Shown here one piece after another: positions 1 through 5,811 of a DNA stretch of 5,811 bases. The number at the start of each line of letters is the position of its first letter. Position 1 is the first letter of the stretch. Both the position numbers and the translations under genes were made by a program. Source of the DNA: Chloroflexota bacterium (GTDB lineage Bacteria; Chloroflexota; Limnocylindria; Limnocylindrales; CSP1-4); NCBI GenBank assembly GCA_005880805.1, contig VBFZ01000159.1, forward strand, positions 1 to 5,811, read 5' to 3'. Under the pieces are notes generated by a model, which saw only the letters and a program-made list of their open reading frames with translations, did not search any database and had not been told where the DNA came from.

Positions 1-63
1 CACGCGGAGCCGAGCGGCCTGATCGTTGCACTTGGTGAAAGATCCCTTCCGAAAGGCTCCTGA
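1..63 (+). CDS. possible C-terminal end of an upstream gene (partial)
   Basis: Frame 1 is open from the window edge to a TGA at 61-63 and reads HAEPSGLIVALGERSLPKGS. The other two + frames stop earlier (TGA at 20-22 and 38-40). The composition looks protein-like, but 20 codons cannot identify a family. If real, it lies about 115 bases before the start of the zinc-ribbon/cyclase gene and on the same strand. It may equally be non-coding sequence that happens to be open. Confidence 0.3.
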   Translation, partial: HAEPSGLIVALGERSLPKGS

Positions 64-102
64 CTGGTGTTCCCGAGCGCTGTTCCTTTCATCGGGTGCA
101 AC

Positions 103-158
103 GCCACGCGACGAATGCCACGCGACGAATGCCACGCGACGAATGCCACGCGACGAAG
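103..158 (+). repeat. four tandem copies of a 14-base repeat
   Basis: The unit GCCACGCGACGAAT occurs head-to-tail at 103-116, 117-130 and 131-144, with a fourth copy at 145-158 differing only in its last base (G for T). A decayed fifth start (GCCACCGAT) follows at 159-167. The unit is not a multiple of three, so it is not a protein repeat in one frame. It ends 20 bases before the GTG start at 179, in the leader of the cyclase gene. It could be a slippage-prone minisatellite or a set of iterated binding sites; the sequence does not decide. Confidence 0.95.
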
Positions 159-172
159 GCCACCGATACACT
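143..172 (+). promoter_or_regulatory. weak candidate promoter overlapping the repeat array
   Basis: TACACT at 167-172 matches four of six positions of the bacterial -10 consensus. ATGCCA at 143-148, which spans the junction of repeat units three and four, matches four of six positions of the -35 consensus, with an 18-base spacer. The last base of the -10-like box is seven bases before the GTG at 179, so a transcript from here would start close to that codon and could be leaderless. No good Shine-Dalgarno site stands at the usual distance; the nearest GAAGG (155-159) is about 19 bases upstream. The matches are weak enough to arise by chance. Confidence 0.22.
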
Positions 173-178
173 CATGGC

Positions 179-346
179 GTGATTGCGCCCTGTTCGAATT
201 GCGGGGCTGAGAATGCGCCGGGGGCAAGGTTCTGCTCGTCCTGCGGGACGGCCTTGGCGCCAAGGTGCCCGAACTGCCGATCCGAGGTGTCGCCCGGGGC
301 CCGCTTCTGCCAGACCTGCGGGCATCCGCTGTCGGCCGAGGCGCCC
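179..346 (+). pseudogene. double zinc-ribbon N-terminus of the cyclase-ATPase protein, out of frame with the rest
   Basis: From GTG 179 this frame encodes two zinc ribbons in tandem. Cysteines at residues 5, 8, 19, 22 form the first CxxC-x10-CxxC set, and 30, 33, 44, 47 form the second, with the typical GARFC stretch before the third cysteine of each. This is the standard N-terminus of large cyclase/AAA/TPR proteins in Chloroflexota and Actinomycetota, where it is followed directly by the cyclase domain. GTG 179 is chosen because the first CxxC then begins at residue 5, as in relatives; a TTG at 26 would add a tail translated from the 14-base repeat. After about residue 56 (AEAP) the homology stops. 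The frame continues as low-complexity Arg/Ser-rich sequence to TGA 656-658, while the cyclase continues in another frame. The ribbon is thus the severed 5' part of the gene annotated at 265-3729. Confidence 0.8.
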
Positions 347-3300
347 GGTTTGTCGACCTGGTCGACTCGACGAAGCTGGCGGATCGGCTCGATCCAGAGA
401 AGGTGCGCTCGATCCTCCAGGCGTACTTCTCGCTCGTATCGACGACGGTTCAAGCGTGGGGCGGAACCGTCGAGAAGTACGTCGGTGACGCGGCGGTGGC
501 CGTCTTCGGCGTTCCTCGAGTGCGCGAGGACGATGCTGCACGGGCGGTCAGCGCAGCCGCGGAGATCAGGGGCCGCGTTCTTGACCTGGCGGCCGACGTC
601 CAACGACAACACGGCGTCGACCTCGCGATCCGGATCGGTGTCGACACCGGCGAGGTGATCGCCCCGGCGGAAGTCCGGCCGGATCTGCCGGCGGTCACCG
701 GCGATGCCCTGAACGTCGCGTCCCGGCTCCAGTCAGCGGCAGCGCCCGGAGGCGTGCTCGTCGGCGACCGCACGTTCCACGCCACCCGCGAGCTGTTCAG
801 GTTCGATGACCCGACTGAGCTTCAGCTGAAGGGCAAGTCGTCCCCAGTCAAGGCCCACCCGCTGCTCGGACGGATCGAGGGCGCCCTCGAGCGCGGACCG
901 GCTCGAAACCTGAGGGCGCGAGTCGTCGGACGGGAGCGCGAGCTCGCGGTACTGGGCGGTCTCCTGGACGAGACAGTCGAAACCCGAACCCCGCGTCTGG
1001 CGGTCGTCTACGGCCCGGCGGGCATCGGCAAGAGCCGGCTCGTGCGGGAGGCGATCGACCTTGCCCAATCTGAGCGCCCGGATCTCACGATCCTTCGCGG
1101 GCGCTGCCCGGCGGTGGGGCAGGGGATCACGTACTGGCCGCTGGCCGAGATCGTCCGGGGCGCCTGTGGTATCTCGCTGGACGAAAGCGGGCCGGAGGCG
1201 CAGGAGAAGTTGCGGGATCGGGCCGCCGCGATCCTGGCGGCTGCCGGCGTCGATCGAGCCGACATTGACGCCACCGTCTTCGCCCTGGCGACGACCGCGG
1301 GCATCGATCTTCCCGACAACCCGCTCGATCGGAGCCGCCCGGCCACCGTCGCCACGGAGCTCAGCCGTCGCTGGCCGCAGTTCCTGTCCGCGCTGGGCAA
1401 GCGCCGGCCGGCAATCGTCGTCATCGAGGACCTTCACTGGGCGAGCGACCAGGTCGTGGAAATGGTCGAGCGCCTCTTGGCTAGGTCGACCGGCCCGGTT
1501 CTGCTGGTCGCAACCTCCCGGCCGGAGTTCGCCGAGACGCACTCGACGTTCGCCGCCGGTGTCAACGAGGCCCTCACGGTTTCGCTGCGCCCGCTCAATC
1601 GGCGACAGGGCGCGAGCCTGCTGTCGGGCCTGCTCCCCGACCATGAGCTGCCGCGTGCGATCGAGGACGAGATCCTCGACGCGGCCGAGGGCAACCCCCT
1701 GTTCGTGGAGGAGATTGTCAGCCGCCTCATCGAGGCAGGTACCGTCGCGCGGGACGACGGCCACTGGCGGTCGACCGGCGGCCTGGCACGCCTGTCGATC
1801 CCGGACACGATCCAGGGCCTGCTGGGCGCCCGAATCGACGCCCTGCCCGACGCGGAGCGGCGCGTCCTCCGGGAGGCATCGGTGATCGGCCGAATCTTCT
1901 GGGAGCAGCCGGTTGCCGTGGCGGTCGGCCAGGCAGAAGTGTCGGACCCGCTGACCGAGCTCGAACGTCGGGGCCTGGTGTCAATGCGCCCGAGCTCAAG
2001 CCTCTCGGGCCAGCTCGAGTACACCTTCAAGCACGCCCTCATCCGCGACGTCGCGTACGGTGGCCTCTCGCTCGCCCGCCGCGCTCAGGCGCACGCCGCC
2101 GTCGCAAAGTGGCTCGCTGGCCTGAGCCGAGATCGCCCGGAGGAGCTCGCAGAGCTCGTCGCCTACCACTACGAGGTCGCCCTTGGAGAGGGATCCGACC
2201 TCGCATGGCGAGCGGACTCCCCGGAGCTGGCAGAGGTTCGCCGTCGGGCGGCAGCAGCATTCCTCGTGGGCGGCGCGGTGGCCCGCAAGCGATTCGCAAT
2301 CGAGAGAGCCGTTGGTCTCCACATTCGAGCGCTGGAACTGGCGTCCAACGACCTGGAACGAGCGGTCGCGTACGAGCAGATAGGCGACGACCACGATGCC
2401 GCCTACGACGGCGACAAGTCCCTGCCTGCCTGGGATCGGGCGATCGAGCTGCGACAGTCCGTCGGCGACGAAGGTCCTCATGTCGCCCGGCTGGCCATGA
2501 AGGCCGCCCGGATGGGCGCAGTCCGATGGGGCGGCTTCAGCGTGGCGAAGGATCCAGCCGAGCTTGACCGGTTCGTCGACCTCGGACTCGCCACGGCCAC
2601 CGACGAGACGCGAGCGTGGCTTCTACTCCTGAGGGCCACCGTCGGCCTCCGGTGGGTTGCCTTCCATCGAGACGATCCCATCCCGCTCGATGAGCGCGTC
2701 CGGGCTGGCGAGGAGGCGGCGCTCTACGCAGAGCTCGTCGACGATCCAACTATGGGGGCGAACGCCTTGCGGTCGGTCGGTGCGCTGCTGATTGCGCACG
2801 GCGAGGTCGCGAGGGGGCTCGAGATGACGCGCCCGATCCTCGAGCTTTTCGACCGGGTCGCCGACCCGAGGGAGCGCCACCTCCTGATCATCGAGACGGC
2901 GCAGACGATGGCCTGGATCGCCGGCGAGGCGGGGCCGACCACCGATGTCCTGCTGGACGCGCTCAAGCTCGGGCGGGAGCTTCGCAGTCATGATCTCAAT
3001 CACTCCACGGGTACCTTGATCAACGCGCTGTACCTGGCAGGCCGCTGGGACGAGATCCCCGGGTATCTCGAGGAGCACCTGAGTGCCTTCAAGTCGGATG
3101 AGGCAGCCGGCACGACGTGTCCGTTCGCCCTGGGCGCCTTCCAGCTGGCCGCCGTAGTGCTGGCGCACCGCGGCGAGGTCGACCGAGCTCGAGAGCTTGC
3201 CGACTCGATGCCGCAGCCACAGGCGCCGGTTGGGATCGTGCAGGGCCTGCAGGCGATGGCCGTCATCGCGCTCGGTGATCCGAGCCTGGGGCGTGAGATC

Positions 3301-3729
3301 GCGCGCGACGTGCTCGCGACCGGGGCCCGGAACTATGCCGAAGAGCCGCCGGTCGAGCTCGCTGCGATGCTCGACGCGCTCGTTGCACTGGGCGCCTGGG
3401 ACGAGCTTCGCGAATTCCTGCCCGAAGCTCGTCGGCGGGCACCCGAGCTTGCCCTGGCAGGTCCCACCGCCGATCGAGCCGAAGGCCTCGCGGCCGCGGC
3501 GACGGGCGATCAGGCCCGCGCCCGTGAGCTGCTGGAGCGAGCTCTGGTCGGCTTCGACAGCCTCTCCGCCTTCGAGGCCGCGCGCACGAGAGAGGCCCTG
3601 GCGGCGATCGAACCGGAACGCAGGCGAGGGCTGCTGGCCGAAGCGCTCGAGGCCTACGAGTTCCTCGGCGCCAAGCCACATACCGAGCGCCTGAGCGCGC
3701 TCGTGGCCGAGCAGGCGACGGTCGCGTGA
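265..3729 (+). CDS. class III adenylate/guanylate cyclase - AAA-type ATPase - TPR protein (N-terminus disrupted)
   Basis: Numbering is from GTG 265. That start is unlikely to be real: the first 28 residues are the zinc-ribbon DNA read in the wrong frame, and homology begins at residue 29. The cyclase domain spans about 29-190. It has metal-binding Asp31 (FVDL) and Asp75 (EKYVGD), purine-contacting Lys71, and transition-state Asn150 and Arg154 (GDALNVASR). The position seven before Asn150, usually Asp or Thr in adenylyl cyclases, is Ala143. A LKGKSSPVKAH linker leads to a STAND/AAA_16-like ATPase from about 217: VVGRERE, Walker A GPAGIGKS at 250-257, Walker B IVVIEDLHWA at 384-393. A helical region follows (IPDTIQGLLGARIDALP from 512, HALIRDVAYGG from 590), then TPR-like alpha-helical repeats to the C-terminus. 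No signal peptide or membrane segment is seen, so it is probably cytoplasmic. Such proteins are thought to couple ATP-dependent sensing to cyclic nucleotide synthesis; the effector and product are unknown here. The ATPase and TPR parts are intact and open throughout; only the N-terminal junction is damaged. Confidence 0.85.
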   Translation: MPELPIRGVARGPLLPDLRASAVGRGARFVDLVDSTKLADRLDPEKVRSILQAYFSLVSTTVQAWGGTVEKYVGDAAVAVFGVPRVREDDAARAVSAAAEIRGRVLDLAADVQRQHGVDLAIRIGVDTGEVIAPAEVRPDLPAVTGDALNVASRLQSAAAPGGVLVGDRTFHATRELFRFDDPTELQLKGKSSPVKAHPLLGRIEGALERGPARNLRARVVGRERELAVLGGLLDETVETRTPRLAVVYGPAGIGKSRLVREAIDLAQSERPDLTILRGRCPAVGQGITYWPLAEIVRGACGISLDESGPEAQEKLRDRAAAILAAAGVDRADIDATVFALATTAGIDLPDNPLDRSRPATVATELSRRWPQFLSALGKRRPAIVVIEDLHWASDQVVEMVERLLARSTGPVLLVATSRPEFAETHSTFAAGVNEALTVSLRPLNRRQGASLLSGLLPDHELPRAIEDEILDAAEGNPLFVEEIVSRLIEAGTVARDDGHWRSTGGLARLSIPDTIQGLLGARIDALPDAERRVLREASVIGRIFWEQPVAVAVGQAEVSDPLTELERRGLVSMRPSSSLSGQLEYTFKHALIRDVAYGGLSLARRAQAHAAVAKWLAGLSRDRPEELAELVAYHYEVALGEGSDLAWRADSPELAEVRRRAAAAFLVGGAVARKRFAIERAVGLHIRALELASNDLERAVAYEQIGDDHDAAYDGDKSLPAWDRAIELRQSVGDEGPHVARLAMKAARMGAVRWGGFSVAKDPAELDRFVDLGLATATDETRAWLLLLRATVGLRWVAFHRDDPIPLDERVRAGEEAALYAELVDDPTMGANALRSVGALLIAHGEVARGLEMTRPILELFDRVADPRERHLLIIETAQTMAWIAGEAGPTTDVLLDALKLGRELRSHDLNHSTGTLINALYLAGRWDEIPGYLEEHLSAFKSDEAAGTTCPFALGAFQLAAVVLAHRGEVDRARELADSMPQPQAPVGIVQGLQAMAVIALGDPSLGREIARDVLATGARNYAEEPPVELAAMLDALVALGAWDELREFLPEARRRAPELALAGPTADRAEGLAAAATGDQARARELLERALVGFDSLSAFEAARTREALAAIEPERRRGLLAEALEAYEFLGAKPHTERLSALVAEQATVA
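341..351 (+). other. frameshift and probable small deletion between zinc ribbon and cyclase
   Basis: The zinc-ribbon frame is meaningful up to AEAP (about 335-346), and the cyclase frame becomes meaningful at FVDLVDST (349 onward). In relatives about ten residues separate these points, including the first beta strand (roughly an ERxVVTVL motif). Neither frame contains it here. The frame change plus the missing codons fits loss of 3n+1 bases, around 31. The local sequence GCGCCCGGTTTG has no slippery heptamer, so programmed frameshifting is unlikely and would not restore the missing strand. A true deletion or a sequence error are the main options. Confidence 0.75.
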
Positions 3730-3730
3730 C

Positions 3731-3735
3731 GAGGA
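3731..3735 (+). promoter_or_regulatory. ribosome binding site for the iron-sulfur subunit
   Basis: GAGGA stands seven bases before the GTG at 3743 and directly after the TGA of the cyclase gene. It decides the start: the ATG at 3735 overlapping it would meet a stop after two codons (ATG CCG AAG TGA). No terminator fits in the 13-base gap, so the two genes are probably on one transcript. Confidence 0.65.
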
Positions 3736-3742
3736 TGCCGAA

Positions 3743-4231
3743 GTGATCGAACGGGATCCGGGCACGGCCGAGGCAATCAGCTTTGTTCTGAACGGAGGAG
3801 GGTGCAGCGTCACCGTGGAGCGGGATGCTCTGCTGCTCTACGTCTTGCGCAACGATCTGGGACTCAAGGGAAGCAGATTCGGCTGTGGCATGGGCCTCTG
3901 CGGGGCGTGCATGGTCCTGGTCGACGGGCGCCCGATGCCCTCCTGCGATCTGCCCCTGTACGCAGTTGCCGGCAAACGCGTGACGACCATCGAAGGGATG
4001 CAGGCTGCAGACGGCCTCCATCCGCTGCAACAGGCATTCATTGATGAAGGTGCCGGGCAATGCGGGTACTGCCTGAGCGGAATCCTGATCTCCGCGATGG
4101 CCCTTCTCGAGCGAAATCCCGACCCCAGCGACGCCGATATCCGAACGGCGCTGGAACCCAATATCTGCCGCTGCGGTGCACACGCGAGGGTGATCCGGGC
4201 GATTCGCAGGGCGGCCGGTGCCGCCTCGTGA
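3743..4231 (+). CDS. molybdenum hydroxylase small subunit, two [2Fe-2S] clusters (xanthine dehydrogenase family)
   Basis: This 162-residue protein has the full length of the iron-sulfur subunit of two- and three-component molybdenum hydroxylases. The N-terminal plant-ferredoxin-like domain carries Cys48, 53, 56 and 68 (C-x4-C-x2-C-x11-C, in FGCGMGLCGAC). The C-terminal helical domain carries Cys107, 110, 142 and 144 (C-x2-C-x31-C-x-C, in QCGYC and NICRCG). All eight ligands are present. In this family the second domain's cluster lies near the molybdopterin and the ferredoxin-like cluster passes electrons on to the acceptor. The NICRCGAHARVIRAI ending resembles the NicA/IorA type (nicotinate or isoquinoline oxidoreductase) more than the CO dehydrogenase type, but substrate cannot be assigned. 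GTG 3743 is supported by the GAGGA site. No twin-arginine signal is visible. Its stop overlaps the start of the catalytic subunit gene by four bases (GTGA), which suggests translational coupling. Confidence 0.93.
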   Translation: MIERDPGTAEAISFVLNGGGCSVTVERDALLLYVLRNDLGLKGSRFGCGMGLCGACMVLVDGRPMPSCDLPLYAVAGKRVTTIEGMQAADGLHPLQQAFIDEGAGQCGYCLSGILISAMALLERNPDPSDADIRTALEPNICRCGAHARVIRAIRRAAGAAS

Positions 4232-5811
4232 CTGCGTCAGGTCTCGACGCGCCGCTCGCCGGGAGCCTGCAATTGGGCGAGCGTCTCGACGCGCGTCTGC
4301 GCATCGAAGCCGACGGTTCGATCACCGCCCTCACCGGCAAGGTTGAGCTGGGACAGGGGATCCATGCGGCGCTTGCTCAGATCGTGGCCGACGAGCTCGA
4401 CGTCCCGTTCGATCGCGTTCGGGTAGCTCCCGTCGACACGTCGTCCAGCCCGAACGAGGGCACGACAGCTGCAAGCCGCTCGATCGAAGAGAGTGGTGCC
4501 GCGCTCCGCCAGGTCGCCGCCGAGGTCCGGCAGGCGCTCCTGGAGTCGGCCGCGGCTGAGCTCGGCGTCCCGATCGGTGAGCTCTCGGTCGACGCCGGTG
4601 TCATCTCGGCACCGGACGGCAGGAGCATCCGCTATGCGAGCCTCGCCGGGATCGACCTGACTCGGCCCGTCACGGGTCAGGTCAAGCCGAAGCCCGCCCG
4701 GCTCCGGTCGCTAATCGGCCGAAGTGCGCCGAGGCGCGATCTCGTGGCCAAGGTCACGGGGAAACCGAGCTATGTCCAGGACCTGGAGATCCCCGGGATG
4801 GTCCACGCCAGAGTGGTCAGGCCGCCGAGCTACGGAGCGGAGCTGCGCTCGGTCGAAGTGGACGCCCTCAGCGCCATGCCCGGAGTCGTCCAGGTGGTGT
4901 GCGACGGCAACTTCCTGGCCGTGATAGCCGAGCAGGAACGCCAGGCGATTGCGGCCCTCACTCGAGCTCGTCGAACATCCGTCTGGGACACCGGTCGGAG
5001 CGAACCCCTCAAGGTCGATCCGCGCGCCTTGCTCGAGATGCCATCGGAGACGGCCCTCGTGGAGCAGCGCTCCGACGGAGCGGGTCCTTCAGGCCGTGTT
5101 ACGTCCCTTGAGGCCGAGTACTCGCGGCAGCACATCGCACACGCCGCGGTTGGTCCGTCCTGCGCCGTTGCGGTGCTCGACGATGGCGGCTACACCGTGT
5201 GGACCCACTCTCAAGGCATCTTCGAGCTGCGGCACGAGCTCGCGAACGTCCTCGGTATGCCCTCAGAAAATGTGCGCGTCATCCACATGGAAGGTGCCGG
5301 TTGCTACGGCCACAACGGCGCTGACGACGCGGCGCTCGACGCAGCCCTCCTGGCGCGCAGCGTTCCTGGTCGTGCAGTACGCGTCCAATGGGCCCGCGAT
5401 GACGAATTTGCCTGGGAGCCATTCGGCCCTGCGCAGGTCGTGCGGCTTTCAGCCGGACTGGACGAACGAGGCGCCATCGTAGATTGGCAGCACGATGGCT
5501 GGAGTCCGGGTCATGACGGTCGTCCGGCCGAGGACCGACCAGCGGAAGAGTCGGCACTCCTGGCGGCGCATGACCTGGCCGTGCGACGGAGACGGCCGCG
5601 CCCACGCTCACGACTCGAGGCGAATGGCGGCCGGCGCAACGCGATTCCCCTGTACGTGTTTCCGAACTACAGGATCGTCGATCACTACGTGGCCGAAGCG
5701 GCCGTGCGTGTTTCGGCCCTGCGTTCTCTTGGCGCCCATCTCAACGTCTTCGCGATCGAGTCGTTCATGGACGAAATCGCGACCGCGACTGGGGCGGATC
5801 CAATCGAGCTC
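4228..5811 (+). CDS. molybdenum hydroxylase large (molybdopterin-binding) subunit, 3' end outside the window
   Basis: The frame is open from GTG 4228 to the window edge (528 codons, no stop). GTG 4228 overlaps the small-subunit stop by four bases. Order of parts: an N-terminal molybdopterin-domain segment (KVELGQGIHAALAQIVADEL, followed by a typical TxxSRSIExSGAALR stretch); the hammerhead domain from about residue 175 (KVTGKPSYVQDLEIPGMVHA); then the molybdopterin-binding core with GPSCAVAV (from about 309), THSQGIF at 326-332 (Gln329 is the likely cofactor-contacting residue) and GAGCYGHNGADD at 356-367; then AIPLYVFPN and IESFMDEIA near the end. This order and the GCYGHNGADD motif match NicB/IorB-like enzymes. 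The catalytic Glu lies near the C-terminus in relatives and is not in view. The visible part contains no cytochrome c domain. Substrate is unknown; nicotinate-like N-heterocycles are one possibility. An Arg-rich stretch at residues 453-470 (R453-R456 consecutive) replaces the usually Pro-rich loop. Confidence 0.9.
   Translation, partial: MTASGLDAPLAGSLQLGERLDARLRIEADGSITALTGKVELGQGIHAALAQIVADELDVPFDRVRVAPVDTSSSPNEGTTAASRSIEESGAALRQVAAEVRQALLESAAAELGVPIGELSVDAGVISAPDGRSIRYASLAGIDLTRPVTGQVKPKPARLRSLIGRSAPRRDLVAKVTGKPSYVQDLEIPGMVHARVVRPPSYGAELRSVEVDALSAMPGVVQVVCDGNFLAVIAEQERQAIAALTRARRTSVWDTGRSEPLKVDPRALLEMPSETALVEQRSDGAGPSGRVTSLEAEYSRQHIAHAAVGPSCAVAVLDDGGYTVWTHSQGIFELRHELANVLGMPSENVRVIHMEGAGCYGHNGADDAALDAALLARSVPGRAVRVQWARDDEFAWEPFGPAQVVRLSAGLDERGAIVDWQHDGWSPGHDGRPAEDRPAEESALLAAHDLAVRRRRPRPRSRLEANGGRRNAIPLYVFPNYRIVDHYVAEAAVRVSALRSLGAHLNVFAIESFMDEIATATGADPIEL

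Noticed and set aside
45..56. Small hairpin CCTT-CCGA-AAGG as a terminator
   Set aside because: The stem has only four pairs, there is no T tract after it, and it precedes the only candidate upstream stop codon.
174..182. ATG at 174 as a gene start
   Set aside because: It meets a stop after two codons (ATG GCG TGA).
252..265. Perfect 14-base palindrome CCTTGGCGCCAAGG
   Set aside because: It lies inside zinc-ribbon coding sequence. A palindrome of this size is expected by chance roughly once per few windows of this length.
265..348. GTG 265 as the genuine start of the cyclase protein
   Set aside because: The first 28 residues are zinc-ribbon DNA read in the wrong frame. No ribosome binding site fits, and the leader does not resemble the missing beta strand. 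The next in-frame GTG (403) would drop the first metal-binding Asp.
341..351. Programmed -1 ribosomal frameshift at the zinc-ribbon/cyclase junction
   Set aside because: No slippery heptamer is present, and frameshifting would not supply the missing first beta strand of the cyclase domain.
733..1764. 343-codon open frame on the minus strand
   Set aside because: It is antisense to the conserved cyclase and ATPase motifs, with no recognisable family. It is a composition-driven shadow.
2623..3813. 396-codon open frame on the minus strand
   Set aside because: It lies antisense to the TPR region and the start of the iron-sulfur gene. Its sequence is Arg/Gly/Gln-rich with no recognisable domain, as expected for a shadow frame in GC-rich DNA.

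Overview
The window is GC-rich, and every supported gene lies on the + strand. It holds two linked blocks: a very large ATP-binding signalling protein of the zinc-ribbon / class III nucleotide cyclase / AAA-type ATPase / TPR architecture, followed 13 bases later by two subunits of a molybdenum hydroxylase of the xanthine dehydrogenase family. No mobile element, CRISPR array, tRNA or rRNA was seen. Gene style (GTG starts, short gaps, 4-base overlap, large cyclase-ATPase protein, NicA/NicB-like hydroxylase) suggests a soil or freshwater Chloroflexota or deep-branching Actinomycetota. That placement is an inference from gene type and composition only.

Layout. Bases 1-63 may be the last 20 codons of an upstream gene. 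Bases 64-178 are an intergenic leader dominated by four tandem copies of a 14-base unit, ending in a weak -10-like box. From GTG 179 a double zinc ribbon is encoded in one frame. At about 341-351 the homology jumps to another frame, where the cyclase, ATPase and TPR region runs uninterrupted to a stop at 3727-3729. The jump coincides with apparent loss of about ten codons (linker plus first cyclase beta strand), so the gene is either broken by a small deletion or carries a sequencing/assembly error. Next come a 162-residue protein with two [2Fe-2S] clusters (3743-4231) and the molybdopterin-binding catalytic subunit (from 4228, cut by the window end after 528 codons).

How they may work together. 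The two hydroxylase subunits would form one enzyme that hydroxylates a substrate (probably an N-heterocycle or aldehyde-like compound, unknown) at the molybdenum centre and passes electrons through the two iron-sulfur clusters. No FAD subunit is visible. The cyclase-ATPase is probably co-transcribed with them and could be a regulator or signalling partner, but nothing in the sequence proves a functional link. The most notable observations are the frameshift-plus-deletion at the zinc-ribbon/cyclase boundary, the tandem repeat just upstream of the start, and an alanine at a cyclase position that usually fixes purine specificity. No clearly new biological system was found.
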